DNA of 64,000 nucleotides from JBAXTE01 sp963556065 (GCA_963556065.3 CAUVYH020000014.1:1-64000), one strand, 5' to 3'; shown: positions 1 through 9,878, counted from the stretch's first letter. Notes: generated by a model from the letters alone, not told the origin. Numbers and translations are program-made.

Positions 1-1578
1 TCGTTTGGGAGCACCAACATCCGTACACTTCAAGAAACAACACCCTATTTGATTTTTGGTAAAAAAGGAATCGACCTCGGGAACCCGGGAGATACCGTAG
101 TTGAAAAAGTGGCCGCAACTATATCTGATATTATTGACATCTCAAAAGTATATAGTACCAATTGGGACGAAGGAAACATTACTTCCGAAATTATAGGACC
201 TGCCCTTAATTGGAGATCTGCGCATATGCAGTTGACCCAATATGTGTCTACTGATACGATTTCTCTCGAATTGATTGGTCTCACAAATCTAGGAACAGAA
301 ACGCTCATTGGCACCTATACCACAGGATGCGAAACGCCCCTTGGCCCTCCTACCCCCGTAAAATTAGACATTTATAATCTCGGAAGCATAATTGATGCCC
401 ACCAGTACCCTTATTTAAAATTACGATTTAATGCTAAAGACAAAATCAACAACACCCCGGCACAATTAAAAAGCTGGCATGTATTATACGAACCGGCTCC
501 TGAAACAGCTATTGATCCGGCTTCGTTCTATAGCTTTTACAATTCTCCAATTCAAGAAGGAGATTCTGTTCGATTTGGAATTGCCACCCATAACATCAGC
601 AATAAAGACATGGATAGTTTGCTGGTTACTTACCGGGTTATTCGAAATAACAGCCCCGCATGGACTAAAACCAAACGGCTCCGCCCCCATCCGGCGGGCA
701 GCATACTTATAGACTCCATTGCCGTTTCTACCGTCGGAATGCAAGGAATTAACACTCTGCAAGTGGAATTCAACCCCAACTTTGACCAACCCGAACAAAC
801 GCATGTGAACAACATCGCCGAAATAGGCTTTAATGTAAATAGCGATAACATAAACCCCATTATGGACGTAACTTTCGATGGTGTGAGAATTATGAACGGC
901 GATATTGTTTCCGCCAAACCAAATATCCAAATTACCCTCAAAGACGAAAACTCGTTCTTACTAATGAACAACATCTCCGACACTTCACAATTCAGAATTC
1001 GGTTAAAATCGCCCAAAGACGCAGACTTTGCCATAGTTCCTTTTTACAATAACGGGATTCAGCTCATGCAATTTATTCCGGCCACCAGTAACAACAAATG
1101 CCATGTTATCTACAAAGGAGATTTTTCCATAGACGGTACTTATCAACTTGAAGTGGAAGCTATGGATAGATCAAATAATTTGTCGGGAACCAACCGATAT
1201 TCGATCACCTTTGAAGTGCTAAACAAATCGACGATAACCGACGTAATGAACTGGCCCAATCCTTTTTCAACAGCAACACATTTTGTATTCACACTTACCG
1301 GTTCTGAAATTCCAACATATTTCAAAATTCAAATCATGACCATAACCGGAAAGCTGGTGCGAGAGATAGATCTTTCCGAATTGGGAACGCTACACGTTGG
1401 CAGAAACATTACCGACTACGCATGGGACGGTAAAGATCAATTCGGCGATCAACTTGCCAACGGAATTTATCTGTATCGCGTAGTTACAAATATACGAGGC
1501 GAGAGCATCGAAAAACGCGAAAGCGGAGCTTCGAAATATTTCACTAAGGAATTTGGAAAAATGTGTTTAATCCGCTAA
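1..1578 (+). CDS. C-terminal part of a large T9SS-linked surface protein (PorU2/gingipain-like), 5' end outside window
   Basis: The frame is open from base 1, so the gene starts upstream; about 525 residues are visible. No catalytic domain lies in this part. It reads as a string of beta-sandwich stretches. The last 120 residues have a FlgD/CHU_C-like pattern: NWPNPFS near the start of the module, then ITGKLVREI, WDGKDQFGDQLANGIYLYRV, ending in KYFTKEFGKM. This style of C-terminus is known from large C25-peptidase-like proteins of Bacteroidota linked to type IX secretion (named PorU2 in some annotations). That link is from memory and the peptidase domain itself is not seen. It ends 35 bases before deoC. 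Confidence 0.7.
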   Translation, partial: SFGSTNIRTLQETTPYLIFGKKGIDLGNPGDTVVEKVAATISDIIDISKVYSTNWDEGNITSEIIGPALNWRSAHMQLTQYVSTDTISLELIGLTNLGTETLIGTYTTGCETPLGPPTPVKLDIYNLGSIIDAHQYPYLKLRFNAKDKINNTPAQLKSWHVLYEPAPETAIDPASFYSFYNSPIQEGDSVRFGIATHNISNKDMDSLLVTYRVIRNNSPAWTKTKRLRPHPAGSILIDSIAVSTVGMQGINTLQVEFNPNFDQPEQTHVNNIAEIGFNVNSDNINPIMDVTFDGVRIMNGDIVSAKPNIQITLKDENSFLLMNNISDTSQFRIRLKSPKDADFAIVPFYNNGIQLMQFIPATSNNKCHVIYKGDFSIDGTYQLEVEAMDRSNNLSGTNRYSITFEVLNKSTITDVMNWPNPFSTATHFVFTLTGSEIPTYFKIQIMTITGKLVREIDLSELGTLHVGRNITDYAWDGKDQFGDQLANGIYLYRVVTNIRGESIEKRESGASKYFTKEFGKMCLIR

Positions 1579-1613
1579 TATTCAAAACACTATAACTTAT
1601 AAAAAAATTCAAT

Positions 1614-2453
1614 ATGAACTTAACTAATCGAACATTTACAAAAACAGAAATCGCATCGAAATTAAACGACATTTACAGTAAGTCTTTTGCATCAATGAGT
1701 TTTCGCGATGCTTATAAATTAGCCTTAAACGTAATTGACTTAACTACACTGGAAGGCTCCGATACGCATCAGCGGGTAATAGACCTGTGCGAAAAAGCTA
1801 AAAGTTTCCCCTCCTTAGGTGACGATATTCCCACTACAGCCGCAGTATGTGTATATCCCGTTTTTGTAGCCACTGCAAAAAAGGCACTTGTCGGGACAAA
1901 TATCAAGGTGGCTTCCGTTGCCGGAGCTTTCCCTGCCGGGCAATCACCCATTGAAGTAAAAGTTGCGGAAGTAAAATACGCAGTGGCTCAAGGAGCCGAC
2001 GATATCGACATGGTGATTTCGCGCGGCACTTTTCTCGAAGGGGACTACCAAACAGTATTTGATGAGATTGTGGCCATTAAGCACGCTTGTGACCATGCTC
2101 ACCTTAAAGTCATCTTAGAAACAGGCGAACTGCATACTTTTGAAAACATATACAAAGCCAGTGAAATAGCCATACAAGCCGGGGCCGATTTTATTAAAAC
2201 ATCTACCGGAAAAATTGCAGTAAATGCTACACCCGAATCAATGTTGGTAATGCTCGAAGCCATAAAAGCGCATTACGATGCTACCGGAAAAATGGTGGGG
2301 ATTAAACCCGCAGGAGGTATTGCAACGGCCGAAGAATCGTTAAACTACCTTAAACTGGTAGAAAATATTTTAGGTGAAAAGTGGATGAACAATCAATGGC
2401 TGAGATTCGGAGCCAGTCGCTTAGCCGATAAAATTGTGGAAAAGCTAAGATAA
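1614..2453 (+). CDS. deoC: Deoxyribose-phosphate aldolase
   Basis: DeoC splits 2-deoxyribose 5-phosphate into glyceraldehyde 3-phosphate and acetaldehyde in the cytoplasm, allowing use of deoxynucleosides. The 279-residue protein has the class I aldolase signature FIKTSTGK with the Schiff-base lysine at about K195, a second active-site lysine in GIKPAGGI (about K231), and the conserved stretch DDIDMVISRG. Its length is normal for the longer DeoC subgroup. ATG start in an A-rich context. It is followed by a hairpin terminator and no other pathway gene is adjacent. Confidence 0.96.
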   Translation: MNLTNRTFTKTEIASKLNDIYSKSFASMSFRDAYKLALNVIDLTTLEGSDTHQRVIDLCEKAKSFPSLGDDIPTTAAVCVYPVFVATAKKALVGTNIKVASVAGAFPAGQSPIEVKVAEVKYAVAQGADDIDMVISRGTFLEGDYQTVFDEIVAIKHACDHAHLKVILETGELHTFENIYKASEIAIQAGADFIKTSTGKIAVNATPESMLVMLEAIKAHYDATGKMVGIKPAGGIATAEESLNYLKLVENILGEKWMNNQWLRFGASRLADKIVEKLR

Positions 2454-2474
2454 TATTATAAATGGTATTTTTTT

Positions 2475-2511
2475 ATGAGGGTGTGATTTAGGTTACACTC
2501 TCATTTTTTTT
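2475..2511 (+). terminator. Rho-independent terminator of deoC
   Basis: Imperfect stem of about 12 bp (ATGAGGGTGTGA pairing with TTACACTCTCAT), loop TTTAGG, then a run of T. It lies 22 bases after the deoC stop. Confidence 0.75.
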
Positions 2512-2561
2512 ATTCATTTTAGATCCAAACAGGTAAATGTAAATATATGAAAACAGAGAAT

Positions 2562-2972
2562 TTACTCGTCTTCTTCATCAAAATAATACTTCATCTGTTC
2601 GATATCGCGATAATCTTTTTTTGTTGGGCGCCCACTGCCTGGATCACGAAACTCAAACTTGGCGCGAAGCATTTTTTGTTTATCAAATTCCGACTGAGGT
2701 GTTAAATCCGTGGAAAACTCGGGGACTAAGGGAGCCGCAACACGCTTATCGAGTAATGCGATCACTTTAAATATACGTTCAATACCATTCATTTTAATCG
2801 TGATAACCTCTCCCGTTTTTATTTCGCGGGAAGGCTTGCACGAAACACCGTCAATTTTCACTTTTCCGCCATTACAAGCATCTGAAGCCATCGACCGGGA
2901 TTTAAAAACCCGAATCGACCACAAGTATTTATCTATTCGCACCTTGTCGGGCGATTGAGGAACAAAAGCCAT
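2562..2972 (-). CDS. hslR: S4-domain RNA-binding protein (Hsp15-like)
   Basis: A 136-residue protein with an N-terminal S4 RNA-binding domain (about residues 9-60: VRIDKYLWSIRVFKSRS, then GKVKIDG and SREIKTGEVITI) and a charged tail with an acidic end (FDEEDE). Hsp15/HslR binds stalled 50S subunits that carry a peptidyl-tRNA and helps recycle them. The match is by domain and size; the exact orthology is inferred. It starts two bases after the der stop, so the two genes are very likely cotranscribed, which fits a shared role on the ribosome. Confidence 0.85.
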   Translation of the reverse strand: MAFVPQSPDKVRIDKYLWSIRVFKSRSMASDACNGGKVKIDGVSCKPSREIKTGEVITIKMNGIERIFKVIALLDKRVAAPLVPEFSTDLTPQSEFDKQKMLRAKFEFRDPGSGRPTKKDYRDIEQMKYYFDEEDE

Positions 2973-2974
2973 GA

Positions 2975-4279
2975 TTACTTCTTTCGAAAATATATTTTAA
3001 TAGGAACTCCTGTAAAATCGTAAGTGCTGCGGATTTTATTTTCCACAAACCGATAATATGATTCTTTTACGTATTGAGGCAAATTACAAAAGAATACAAA
3101 AGCAGGATAGGCAATGGGCAACTGCGTGATATATTTTACTTTAATCGACTTCCCTTTCGACATAGGCGGAGGAGTGTCCTTAATCACAGGTAAAAAGATT
3201 TCGTTGAGTTGAGATGTAGTAATTCTTCTTATTCTGTTTTGGTAAACTTGTATCGCCGTTTCGATAACTTTATAAACACGCTGTTTGGTTACCACCGATG
3301 TAAAAACAATAGGCACATCGGAAAACGGTGCTATTTTACTACGAATAAACCGTTCATAATCAAGGTACGTTTTATTTTCTTTCTCTATCAAGTCCCACTT
3401 GTTCACAACAATAACCACCCCTTTGGCATTCCGTTGAATTAAGCTGAATATATTTAAGTCCTGACCTTCAAACCCCACCGAAGCATCAATCATAAGCACA
3501 CAAACATCAGCATCTTCAATAGTTCTTACAGACCTCAGCACAGAGTAGAATTCAACATTTTCGTCAACATTCTTCTTCTTTCTCAGTCCGGCAGTATCCA
3601 CCAAAAAGAAATCAAAACCAAAATTATTGTAACGAGTATAAATAGAATCCCGAGTAGTTCCGGCAATATCGGTAACAATATTTCGTTCTTCGCCAAGAAG
3701 CATATTCACAATGGAGGATTTTCCGACATTAGGCCTGCCCACAATTGCAATTTTCGGAAGCACAACCTCTTCGGGCAATGTTTTGGACGAAAAGAACTTT
3801 ACGGCTTCATCTAATAGTTCACCGGTTCCGCTACCACTATTACTCGAAATTGGAATCGGTTCGCCTAATCCCAGTTGATAAAATTCCCCATAATCAAAAA
3901 AATTGCTTGGGCTATCTATTTTGTTAACCGCTAAAACGATAGGTTTCCCCGATTTACGTAAAAGCATCGCAACATCTTGATCCATGGGGGTTATTCCTTC
4001 TCTCCCATCGGTTAAAAACACGATCACATCCGATTCATCTATCGCTAGAGAAACCTGTTTGCCTATTTCTTCTTCAAAAACATCGTCGGAACCAAGCACA
4101 TATCCACCTGTGTCAATTACTGAAAATTCAGTTCCACACCATTCGCTTTTCCCATAATTCCTATCGCGGGTAACTCCGGACGTGGGGTCAACAATAGCCT
4201 CACGAGTTGCCGTAAGTCGATTAAAAAGCGTCGATTTACCTACATTTGGTCTCCCGACCAATGATAAAATATTTCCCAT
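2975..4279 (-). CDS. der: Ribosome-assembly GTPase Der (EngA)
   Basis: The 434-residue protein has the double GTPase layout unique to Der. The first G domain has GRPNVGKS at 9-16, DTGG at 56-59 and NKID at 119-122. The second has GRPNVGKS at 181-188, then DTAG and NKWD. A KH-like domain follows at the C-terminus. Der is essential for 50S ribosomal subunit maturation. The start MGNILSLVGRPNVGKS places the P-loop right at the N-terminus as usual. Its neighbour upstream is the related GTPase era; downstream is hslR. Confidence 0.97.
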   Translation of the reverse strand: MGNILSLVGRPNVGKSTLFNRLTATREAIVDPTSGVTRDRNYGKSEWCGTEFSVIDTGGYVLGSDDVFEEEIGKQVSLAIDESDVIVFLTDGREGITPMDQDVAMLLRKSGKPIVLAVNKIDSPSNFFDYGEFYQLGLGEPIPISSNSGSGTGELLDEAVKFFSSKTLPEEVVLPKIAIVGRPNVGKSSIVNMLLGEERNIVTDIAGTTRDSIYTRYNNFGFDFFLVDTAGLRKKKNVDENVEFYSVLRSVRTIEDADVCVLMIDASVGFEGQDLNIFSLIQRNAKGVVIVVNKWDLIEKENKTYLDYERFIRSKIAPFSDVPIVFTSVVTKQRVYKVIETAIQVYQNRIRRITTSQLNEIFLPVIKDTPPPMSKGKSIKVKYITQLPIAYPAFVFFCNLPQYVKESYYRFVENKIRSTYDFTGVPIKIYFRKK

Positions 4280-4406
4280 TTGATATAAATTCTACTGCTC
4301 AAAAAACAATATTTGAGACTAATCCGTTATATAAAGCGTGCAAAGGTACAAAAAAATCGGAATTTTTGCTATAGATATCTCAGTTAAAATCTTATATTTT
4401 AACTGA

Positions 4407-5291
4407 TTATACAATGTAACCGAATCGAGAAAGAGATAAATCATTATTTCTCCAGTCTTTAACCACTTTAATTCTGATTTCCAAAAAGACTTTTTTCCCG
4501 ATAAACATTTCGATATCTTCGCGGGCTTGGATGCCCACCCTCTTAATCGCATCGCCTTTATGCCCGATAAGTATCGCCTTTTGCGATTCTCTTTCTGTAA
4601 AAATCAATGCGGTTATCCGTACAATTTTTTCTTCTTCAACAAAGGACTCAACCGCAACTTCAACAGAATAAGGAATTTCTTTTTTATAATTAAGCAATAT
4701 TTTCTCTCGAATAATTTCGGAAACAAAAAAACGCATCGGCTTGTCGGTAAGCTCATCTTTAGGAAAGTAAGGCGGTGATGCGGGCAATAGTTCTACAATT
4801 TTATCCCGAACCTGCTCCACATTTATTCCATCCAAGGCCGAAGTCTGGAAATAAGAAGCTTCAGGAAACAGCTGAGTCCAGTATTCTCTAGTCTCGGCAA
4901 TCTGATCTTCCGTTTTTGAATCTATTTTATTCACGATCAATACAATTGGTATTTCGGATAAGATTATTTTATTTACAATTTCCTGATTGTGGTTTTTCTC
5001 CCCCACTTCCACCACATAAACAAATATATCCGCATCCTTTAGTGCACTATTCACAAAATTCATCAGTACCTCCTGCATTTTATACGCCGGCTGAAGAATC
5101 CCGGGGGTATCGGAGTAAACGATCTGGAAGTTGTCTCCATTTACAATCCCCATAATCCTATGTCTGGTAGTCTGGGCCTTCGAGGTGATAATTGAAAGTT
5201 TTTCACCCACTAAAAAATTCATAAGTGTTGATTTACCCACGTTGGGGTTCCCGATGATGTTCACAAATCCGGCTTTATGTAATGCCTCCAT
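4407..5291 (-). CDS. era: Ribosome-assembly GTPase Era
   Basis: The 294-residue protein has one GTPase domain (GNPNVGKS at 14-21, SDTPG, NKID) and a C-terminal type II KH domain with ILIGHKGDAIKRVG and a KVVKDWRNN end, which together define Era. Era binds the 3' end of 16S rRNA and supports 30S maturation. Length is typical (about 300). It is 127 bases upstream of der on the same strand; the gap may hold a separate der promoter, but no clear box was seen. Confidence 0.97.
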   Translation of the reverse strand: MEALHKAGFVNIIGNPNVGKSTLMNFLVGEKLSIITSKAQTTRHRIMGIVNGDNFQIVYSDTPGILQPAYKMQEVLMNFVNSALKDADIFVYVVEVGEKNHNQEIVNKIILSEIPIVLIVNKIDSKTEDQIAETREYWTQLFPEASYFQTSALDGINVEQVRDKIVELLPASPPYFPKDELTDKPMRFFVSEIIREKILLNYKKEIPYSVEVAVESFVEEEKIVRITALIFTERESQKAILIGHKGDAIKRVGIQAREDIEMFIGKKVFLEIRIKVVKDWRNNDLSLSRFGYIV

Positions 5292-5402
5292 AATAACAAT
5301 AATTCAGTTTTTAATTTTTGCAATAATATCAATAAAAATTGAGACTGCAATATTTATTTTAGCTTTAACAAATAAATATTAGGTAGTTTAAAATATTTGT
5401 AT

Positions 5403-5410
5403 TACCTTTG
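5403..5410 (+). promoter_or_regulatory. Bacteroidota -7 promoter box for the initiator tRNA
   Basis: TACCTTTG matches the TAnnTTTG consensus of the Bacteroidota housekeeping sigma factor. It lies 38 bases before the tRNA, so transcription would start near 5417. No convincing -33 TTTG at the usual spacing was found. Confidence 0.5.
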
Positions 5411-5447
5411 CAATCCAATTAAGGCACAAAGATACAAAAAAATATAG

Positions 5448-5519
<72 letters not shown>

Positions 5520-5523
5520 CAAC

Positions 5524-5558
5524 AAAAAGCAACTTTTACGAGTTGCTTTTTTATTTTT
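5524..5558 (+). terminator. Terminator after initiator tRNA
   Basis: Perfect 11-bp stem (AAAAAGCAACT with AGTTGCTTTTT), six-base loop, then more T. It starts a few bases past the tRNA. Confidence 0.8.
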
Positions 5559-5807
5559 TCATCTTTTCTTTTTCATTATCCGTCAAATTCACCACCTCGT
5601 TCAGCTTGATCATTCTTTATATAGTTATTCGATTTTTTTGTTATTATTTTGTTATTATTTGACAAAATGGATTTCTCCGATGTAAATTAGCTATCTGTTT
5701 AAGACAGAACAAGATACTTATAATCAAATTACTATATTCTAAACTCGCAGCAAAATTTATATTGACATATCGTTATAATATTTAGTGAAAATTTTAAAAT
5801 TAATGCT

Positions 5808-7079
5808 ATGGACCATTATTTTCAAAAATTCATCTTGCTCGGCTTCTTAGGATTTGCCTGTTTTTTTAGCGTTAAAGCTCAATCTGAGTACTTGGTGCGC
5901 ATAAATCCTGCAAGCGGAAATTATTCAAGAATAAATAGATTGCCCGGGGTAAACTGGATAACCATACAACCTAATTACACTGCTTTTGACGAAATTAATC
6001 AGCGTTTTATTTTTAAAGGTGCAGATAGCCTTTATAATTCTTTTTTATATTCGATAGATGCAAACACCGGAACAATTTTATCAAATCCCTCATTCCCTGT
6101 TTTAGACGATCCTGCTGATAATATTATCGAACTTCAATATGATGACTCCGCAAATGTTTTATATGGATTGCATTGGGATAATTCTGAAAACCGGGAATAT
6201 TTTGTTTCTATAAACCCAAGCACAGGGACTCATACATTAATAGACAGCCTGCCTGGAGTAAATTACATTCAAATTGGGCCCACCTGTACTACATTCGATA
6301 AAAATAATCATCGGTATTTTTTTAAAGGAATAGATTTTGAAGGCTTTTCTCACATTTATACAATTAATGCAACTACCGGCCAAATTCTTTCAAGCCCAAC
6401 TTTTCCTAACTCCTTACTAGAGGATGCATCTAATTTCCAGTATGACAACTCCTTGGACAAGCTATTCGGAATGCATAAAGAATATAGCGACAGCTTGCAA
6501 TACCTCGTTTCTATAGATCCGGCTACCGGAGTATATGCACTATTGCATAGCTTACCAGCAACCGAGGGTATTATTGATGCACCGCATTATGTATCCTACA
6601 ATGAAGTTGATCATCATTTTTATTTTTTGGGAATAACCCCCAGCCCAGATTCACAGAGCCGTTTATTTACTATTGATGTTACCACCGGAGCTTGCCTCTC
6701 AAACCCAATATTTCCAGTTCTATCTCAACCATTTGAAAATGTAGTTGAACTACACTTCGACAATTCGTCTTCCACATTATATGCACTACATTGGGGTGCT
6801 GATAAAATCACAAGCAATATAAACGACAAAGTGAATAGCCCATACTTTAACTTGTCCCCTAACCCTTTTACCGATTATTCCATATTATTGCTAAACAAGG
6901 AATATCATAACGTAGTAATCTTTATCTATAACTCGGAAGGGCAACAAATACGAAAAGAAGAGTTCAGCAACACCTCTTCCATAACTTTAAAAAAAGAAAA
7001 TTTGTCAAGCGGAGCATATTATATTTCGGTTATTTGCGACCACAATCAAATAGGCATTCAAAAAATTATCATTCAATGA
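5808..7079 (+). CDS. Secreted T9SS cargo protein with three ~101-residue repeats
   Basis: The 423-residue protein starts with a signal peptide (residues 1-25, cleavage after VKAQ). Three repeats follow at about 28-130, 131-231 and 232-331. Each opens with a motif like YLVSINPSTG, then SLPGVNYI, a YxFxG strand, an IxxxTGxILSxPxFP turn and ends LYGLHW, which suggests blades of a beta-propeller-like fold. Residues 346-423 form a type A T9SS sorting domain (LSPNPF at the start, then SEGQQI and LSSGAYYISV). The protein is therefore predicted to be exported and released or anchored at the cell surface. Function unknown. It appears monocistronic. Confidence 0.85.
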   Translation: MDHYFQKFILLGFLGFACFFSVKAQSEYLVRINPASGNYSRINRLPGVNWITIQPNYTAFDEINQRFIFKGADSLYNSFLYSIDANTGTILSNPSFPVLDDPADNIIELQYDDSANVLYGLHWDNSENREYFVSINPSTGTHTLIDSLPGVNYIQIGPTCTTFDKNNHRYFFKGIDFEGFSHIYTINATTGQILSSPTFPNSLLEDASNFQYDNSLDKLFGMHKEYSDSLQYLVSIDPATGVYALLHSLPATEGIIDAPHYVSYNEVDHHFYFLGITPSPDSQSRLFTIDVTTGACLSNPIFPVLSQPFENVVELHFDNSSSTLYALHWGADKITSNINDKVNSPYFNLSPNPFTDYSILLLNKEYHNVVIFIYNSEGQQIRKEEFSNTSSITLKKENLSSGAYYISVICDHNQIGIQKIIIQ

Positions 7080-7332
7080 ATTTCAACCTAAATAAGGATC
7101 TCTCAGGCCAACCATAATCAATAGCCGATATAAAAAAATATTTGCTTGACTATTCTGAAATGTTTCCTAAATTTGTTCCGATTAAATATAATATAATCGG
7201 TAAATTCGGGATATATCACAAGACAACGTTGAGTATAATATATTGTTAACCAAATAAATACCTCCACAGATAGCGGTTTATGTATTATTAGCTCACCTAA
7301 TTGTATATACTTAATACCTAAAACCTCCTCAT

Positions 7333-7779
7333 ATGAAAGTTGAAGATTTAAAAACAAGATTATCTAGTCAAAATATGGATTTTGAAATTATACAACACGA
7401 TAAGCCTATTAAGTGTAAAAAAGATGCTCTGGGATACTTTAAAATTGAAGAAACAGCCCCAACATTGATTCTTCAAACTGAAATAGGATTTTATGCGCTG
7501 ATCATATCCGGCGAGCGAAGCAAAATCGATTTTAATCTGATCAAGAGCTTACTTGGATGTAATAAAATCGGGCTGGCTGACAAAAAAGACATCATTGAAA
7601 AATTTAAAACCGAACCCGGCAAAATTCCTTTAATTGGTCATAACCTGCCTTGCATAATTGATAACAGGATTTTTAAATACAAATTTGTTTATGGTGGTAC
7701 CGGAAATTGGTACTATACCCTTAAAATAAGGCCGAAAGATTTAGTAATAGCAAATAATGTAATTTTGAAATTCGATTAG
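7333..7779 (+). CDS. YbaK/ProX-like aminoacyl-tRNA deacylase domain protein
   Basis: The 148-residue protein has the length and pattern of the YbaK/prolyl-tRNA-editing family: a conserved KCKKDALGYF helix near residue 28, ALIISGERSKIDFNLIKSLLG in the middle, and GTGNWYYTLKIRPKDL near the end. Members hydrolyse mischarged tRNAs such as Cys-tRNA-Pro or Ala-tRNA-Pro. Which substrate is edited cannot be told. It sits 19 bases before the acetyltransferase gene on the same strand, so the two may share a transcript. Confidence 0.75.
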   Translation: MKVEDLKTRLSSQNMDFEIIQHDKPIKCKKDALGYFKIEETAPTLILQTEIGFYALIISGERSKIDFNLIKSLLGCNKIGLADKKDIIEKFKTEPGKIPLIGHNLPCIIDNRIFKYKFVYGGTGNWYYTLKIRPKDLVIANNVILKFD

Positions 7780-7798
7780 AACTTAATTTTAGACGAAT

Positions 7799-8653
7799 AT
7801 GAAAACCATAAAATCACTGGACAAAACAAGCTTTGAATCGCTATTTATCGCATTTAATGAAGCCTTTAGCAATTACGAAATTCAGATTAACAAAGAGGAA
7901 CTTCGGATAATGTTAAAACGCCGAGGATTTATGCCAAAACTGTCATTTGGAGCATTTGAGGATGAGAAATTAATTGCATTTACACTTAATGGAATCGGTT
8001 TGTTTAACGGAATAAAAACAGCCTATGACACAGGAACAGGAACAATAAAAGAATACAGGGGGCAGGGAATTGCATCCGATATTTTCACCCACTCTTTACC
8101 CTTTCTTAAGGATGCAGGCATATCGCAATACTTGCTCGAAGTTTTGCAACACAATACAAATGCAGTTTCGGTTTATAAAAAACTGGGCTTTAATATAAGC
8201 AGGGAATTTAACTATTATACACAAAACAGCAAACAAGTAGAACCATACTCCAAAAATTTACCGGCAGGATGCTATTTTAAGAAAATAGATCTCGACTTCA
8301 AAGAACAATTAATGCAATTTTGGGATTTTACACCTTCGTGGCAAAATAATTTTGAAGCAATTATGAGAAAAATTACTGATTTTAAAACCATTGGATTATA
8401 TAAAGACAATACGCCTATCGGTTATTGCATCTTTGAGCCGACTTCGGGCGACGTAACTCAAATTGCGGTGGATAAACGGCACAGAAGACAAGGTATTGCC
8501 TCTGCTTTACTTAACGAAATGCTGAAACATAACGAATGCAGTTCAATAAAAGTTGTAAATACGGAAATCTCCTGCAATGCAATGACCGCTTTTTTGGAAT
8601 CAAATGGAATTCCTTTAAAAGGGAAACAGTTCGAAATGATTAAAAAATTATAA
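7799..8653 (+). CDS. GNAT-family N-acetyltransferase with two GNAT domains
   Basis: The 284-residue protein carries two acetyl-CoA-binding GNAT domains. The N-terminal one has EYRGQGIASDIF, EVLQHNTNAVSVYKKLGF; the C-terminal one has IAVDKRHRRQGIASALL. Both retain the R/QxxGxG/A pyrophosphate-binding loop. Tandem GNAT proteins acetylate small molecules or protein N-termini; the substrate is not known. It is followed after two bases by a methyltransferase, so the two are surely translated from the same message. Confidence 0.88.
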   Translation: MKTIKSLDKTSFESLFIAFNEAFSNYEIQINKEELRIMLKRRGFMPKLSFGAFEDEKLIAFTLNGIGLFNGIKTAYDTGTGTIKEYRGQGIASDIFTHSLPFLKDAGISQYLLEVLQHNTNAVSVYKKLGFNISREFNYYTQNSKQVEPYSKNLPAGCYFKKIDLDFKEQLMQFWDFTPSWQNNFEAIMRKITDFKTIGLYKDNTPIGYCIFEPTSGDVTQIAVDKRHRRQGIASALLNEMLKHNECSSIKVVNTEISCNAMTAFLESNGIPLKGKQFEMIKKL

Positions 8654-8655
8654 CG

Positions 8656-9252
8656 ATGGCTGTAGATGCAAGTGCAATCGTAAAAAACCTCCTGGCTTTC
8701 TACAATTTTAAAGACAAAACGATTATTTCTGTTGGAGCCGGAGGCGGGCAATTTATTGAATATGCAAGAAATGCTAAAAAAGTGTATGCCGTTGATAATA
8801 ACAAAACAGCTCTGAACACATTAAGCAACAATTTAACTAAAGTAAATCTTGATCACAAATTCGCCCTTATTCATTCGGAATTTGAAAACATTAAATTATC
8901 GGCAGATGTTGTACTGTTCGAATTTTGTCTTCATGAAATGAAAGATCCGAAAGCAAGCATAAATCAAGCTTTAGCCTTAGCTAATGATGTTATGATTAGC
9001 GATCACTGGCCCGATTCGGAATGGGCATACCTTGTTGACGAAAAAGAAAAAACAACAAATAGCTGGAGCGCTTTAAACACCTTTGAATTTAAGAAAATTC
9101 AAAGGTATAACACCGTTCAAAAGTTTGTGGATTACGAAGAGCTTTTTCAGAAAGTAAAAGGGCAGGGTGAAACAACAATAAAGCGAATAGAAAAATATAT
9201 TGATCGAAAAAACTATGAAATTCCAATGTCGTATGGGTTCGCTTTAATATAG
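8656..9252 (+). CDS. Class I SAM-dependent methyltransferase
   Basis: The 198-residue protein has a Rossmann-type SAM site: motif I SVGAGGGQFIEYA near residue 26, an acidic residue at the end of strand 2 (YAVDN), and the motif IV region VVLFEFCLHEM. It starts two bases after the acetyltransferase stop. The pair may modify one small molecule, but the substrate cannot be deduced. Confidence 0.85.
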   Translation: MAVDASAIVKNLLAFYNFKDKTIISVGAGGGQFIEYARNAKKVYAVDNNKTALNTLSNNLTKVNLDHKFALIHSEFENIKLSADVVLFEFCLHEMKDPKASINQALALANDVMISDHWPDSEWAYLVDEKEKTTNSWSALNTFEFKKIQRYNTVQKFVDYEELFQKVKGQGETTIKRIEKYIDRKNYEIPMSYGFALI

Positions 9253-9397
9253 GGGGAAAAGAAGTCCGATACATTTCCCCAAGAAACTGCACTAGCGGCA
9301 TTCGGCCCCAAAAATAGCACCGGAAATAAGCATCTTTATTATTAAGAACTTTTCGATACATTTTTGTATTCTCGAAGAAAAGTCAATCAAAAAACCG

Positions 9398-9405
9398 TAT
9401 TTTTG
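9398..9405 (+). promoter_or_regulatory. Bacteroidota -7 promoter box
   Basis: TATTTTTG fits TAnnTTTG and ends 13 bases before the ATG of the next gene, which would give a very short 5' leader. Confidence 0.45.
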
Positions 9406-9418
9406 CAAAAAAAATTAT

Positions 9419-9874
9419 ATGAACATCGATGAACTGAAACAGGAAGAACCGAATCAAATACCTCAAGCGCCGCAAAAGCGATCAAAAACGCTTACCGTTT
9501 TATGTATATTATCTTTTATAGGGAGTGGGTTCAGTGCCTTAGGGGCACTCATCTATGCTTTACTCTTTGATAAATTTTTGGACTTTTATTCCTCAAATGA
9601 TTCCGATCTTTATCGTATGATGTATGATTCTTTAGCGATTCTATCTCCCGGATATTTTTTAACGGAATTGATATTTACTATAGCTTCGCTAATTGGAGTA
9701 ATTTTTATGTGGAAACTTCGCAAAATCGGGTTTCACACATATACCATTGCTAATATTTTAATTTTAAGTTTACCCCTTTTCTTTGGAGTCGGGGGATTTA
9801 ATTTTGCAAGTTTAATCTTCATCACCGGACCGTTTATCGCCCTGTATGCTTTCCAGCTAAAATCTATGCAATAA
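9419..9874 (+). CDS. Small membrane protein of unknown function
   Basis: The 151-residue protein begins with a soluble, proline- and charge-rich stretch (residues 1-24). It then has about four hydrophobic helices, at roughly 25-50, 75-97, 104-122 and 125-147. It resembles small DUF-type membrane proteins common in Bacteroidota, but I do not recognise the family. It is convergent with ppx, whose stop lies five bases away. Confidence 0.7.
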   Translation: MNIDELKQEEPNQIPQAPQKRSKTLTVLCILSFIGSGFSALGALIYALLFDKFLDFYSSNDSDLYRMMYDSLAILSPGYFLTELIFTIASLIGVIFMWKLRKIGFHTYTIANILILSLPLFFGVGGFNFASLIFITGPFIALYAFQLKSMQ

Positions 9875-9878
9875 GCAC

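Noticed and set aside
484..930. 148-codon antisense frame in the T9SS-linked gene
   Set aside because: No start context or domain; the sense frame is continuous and protein-like.
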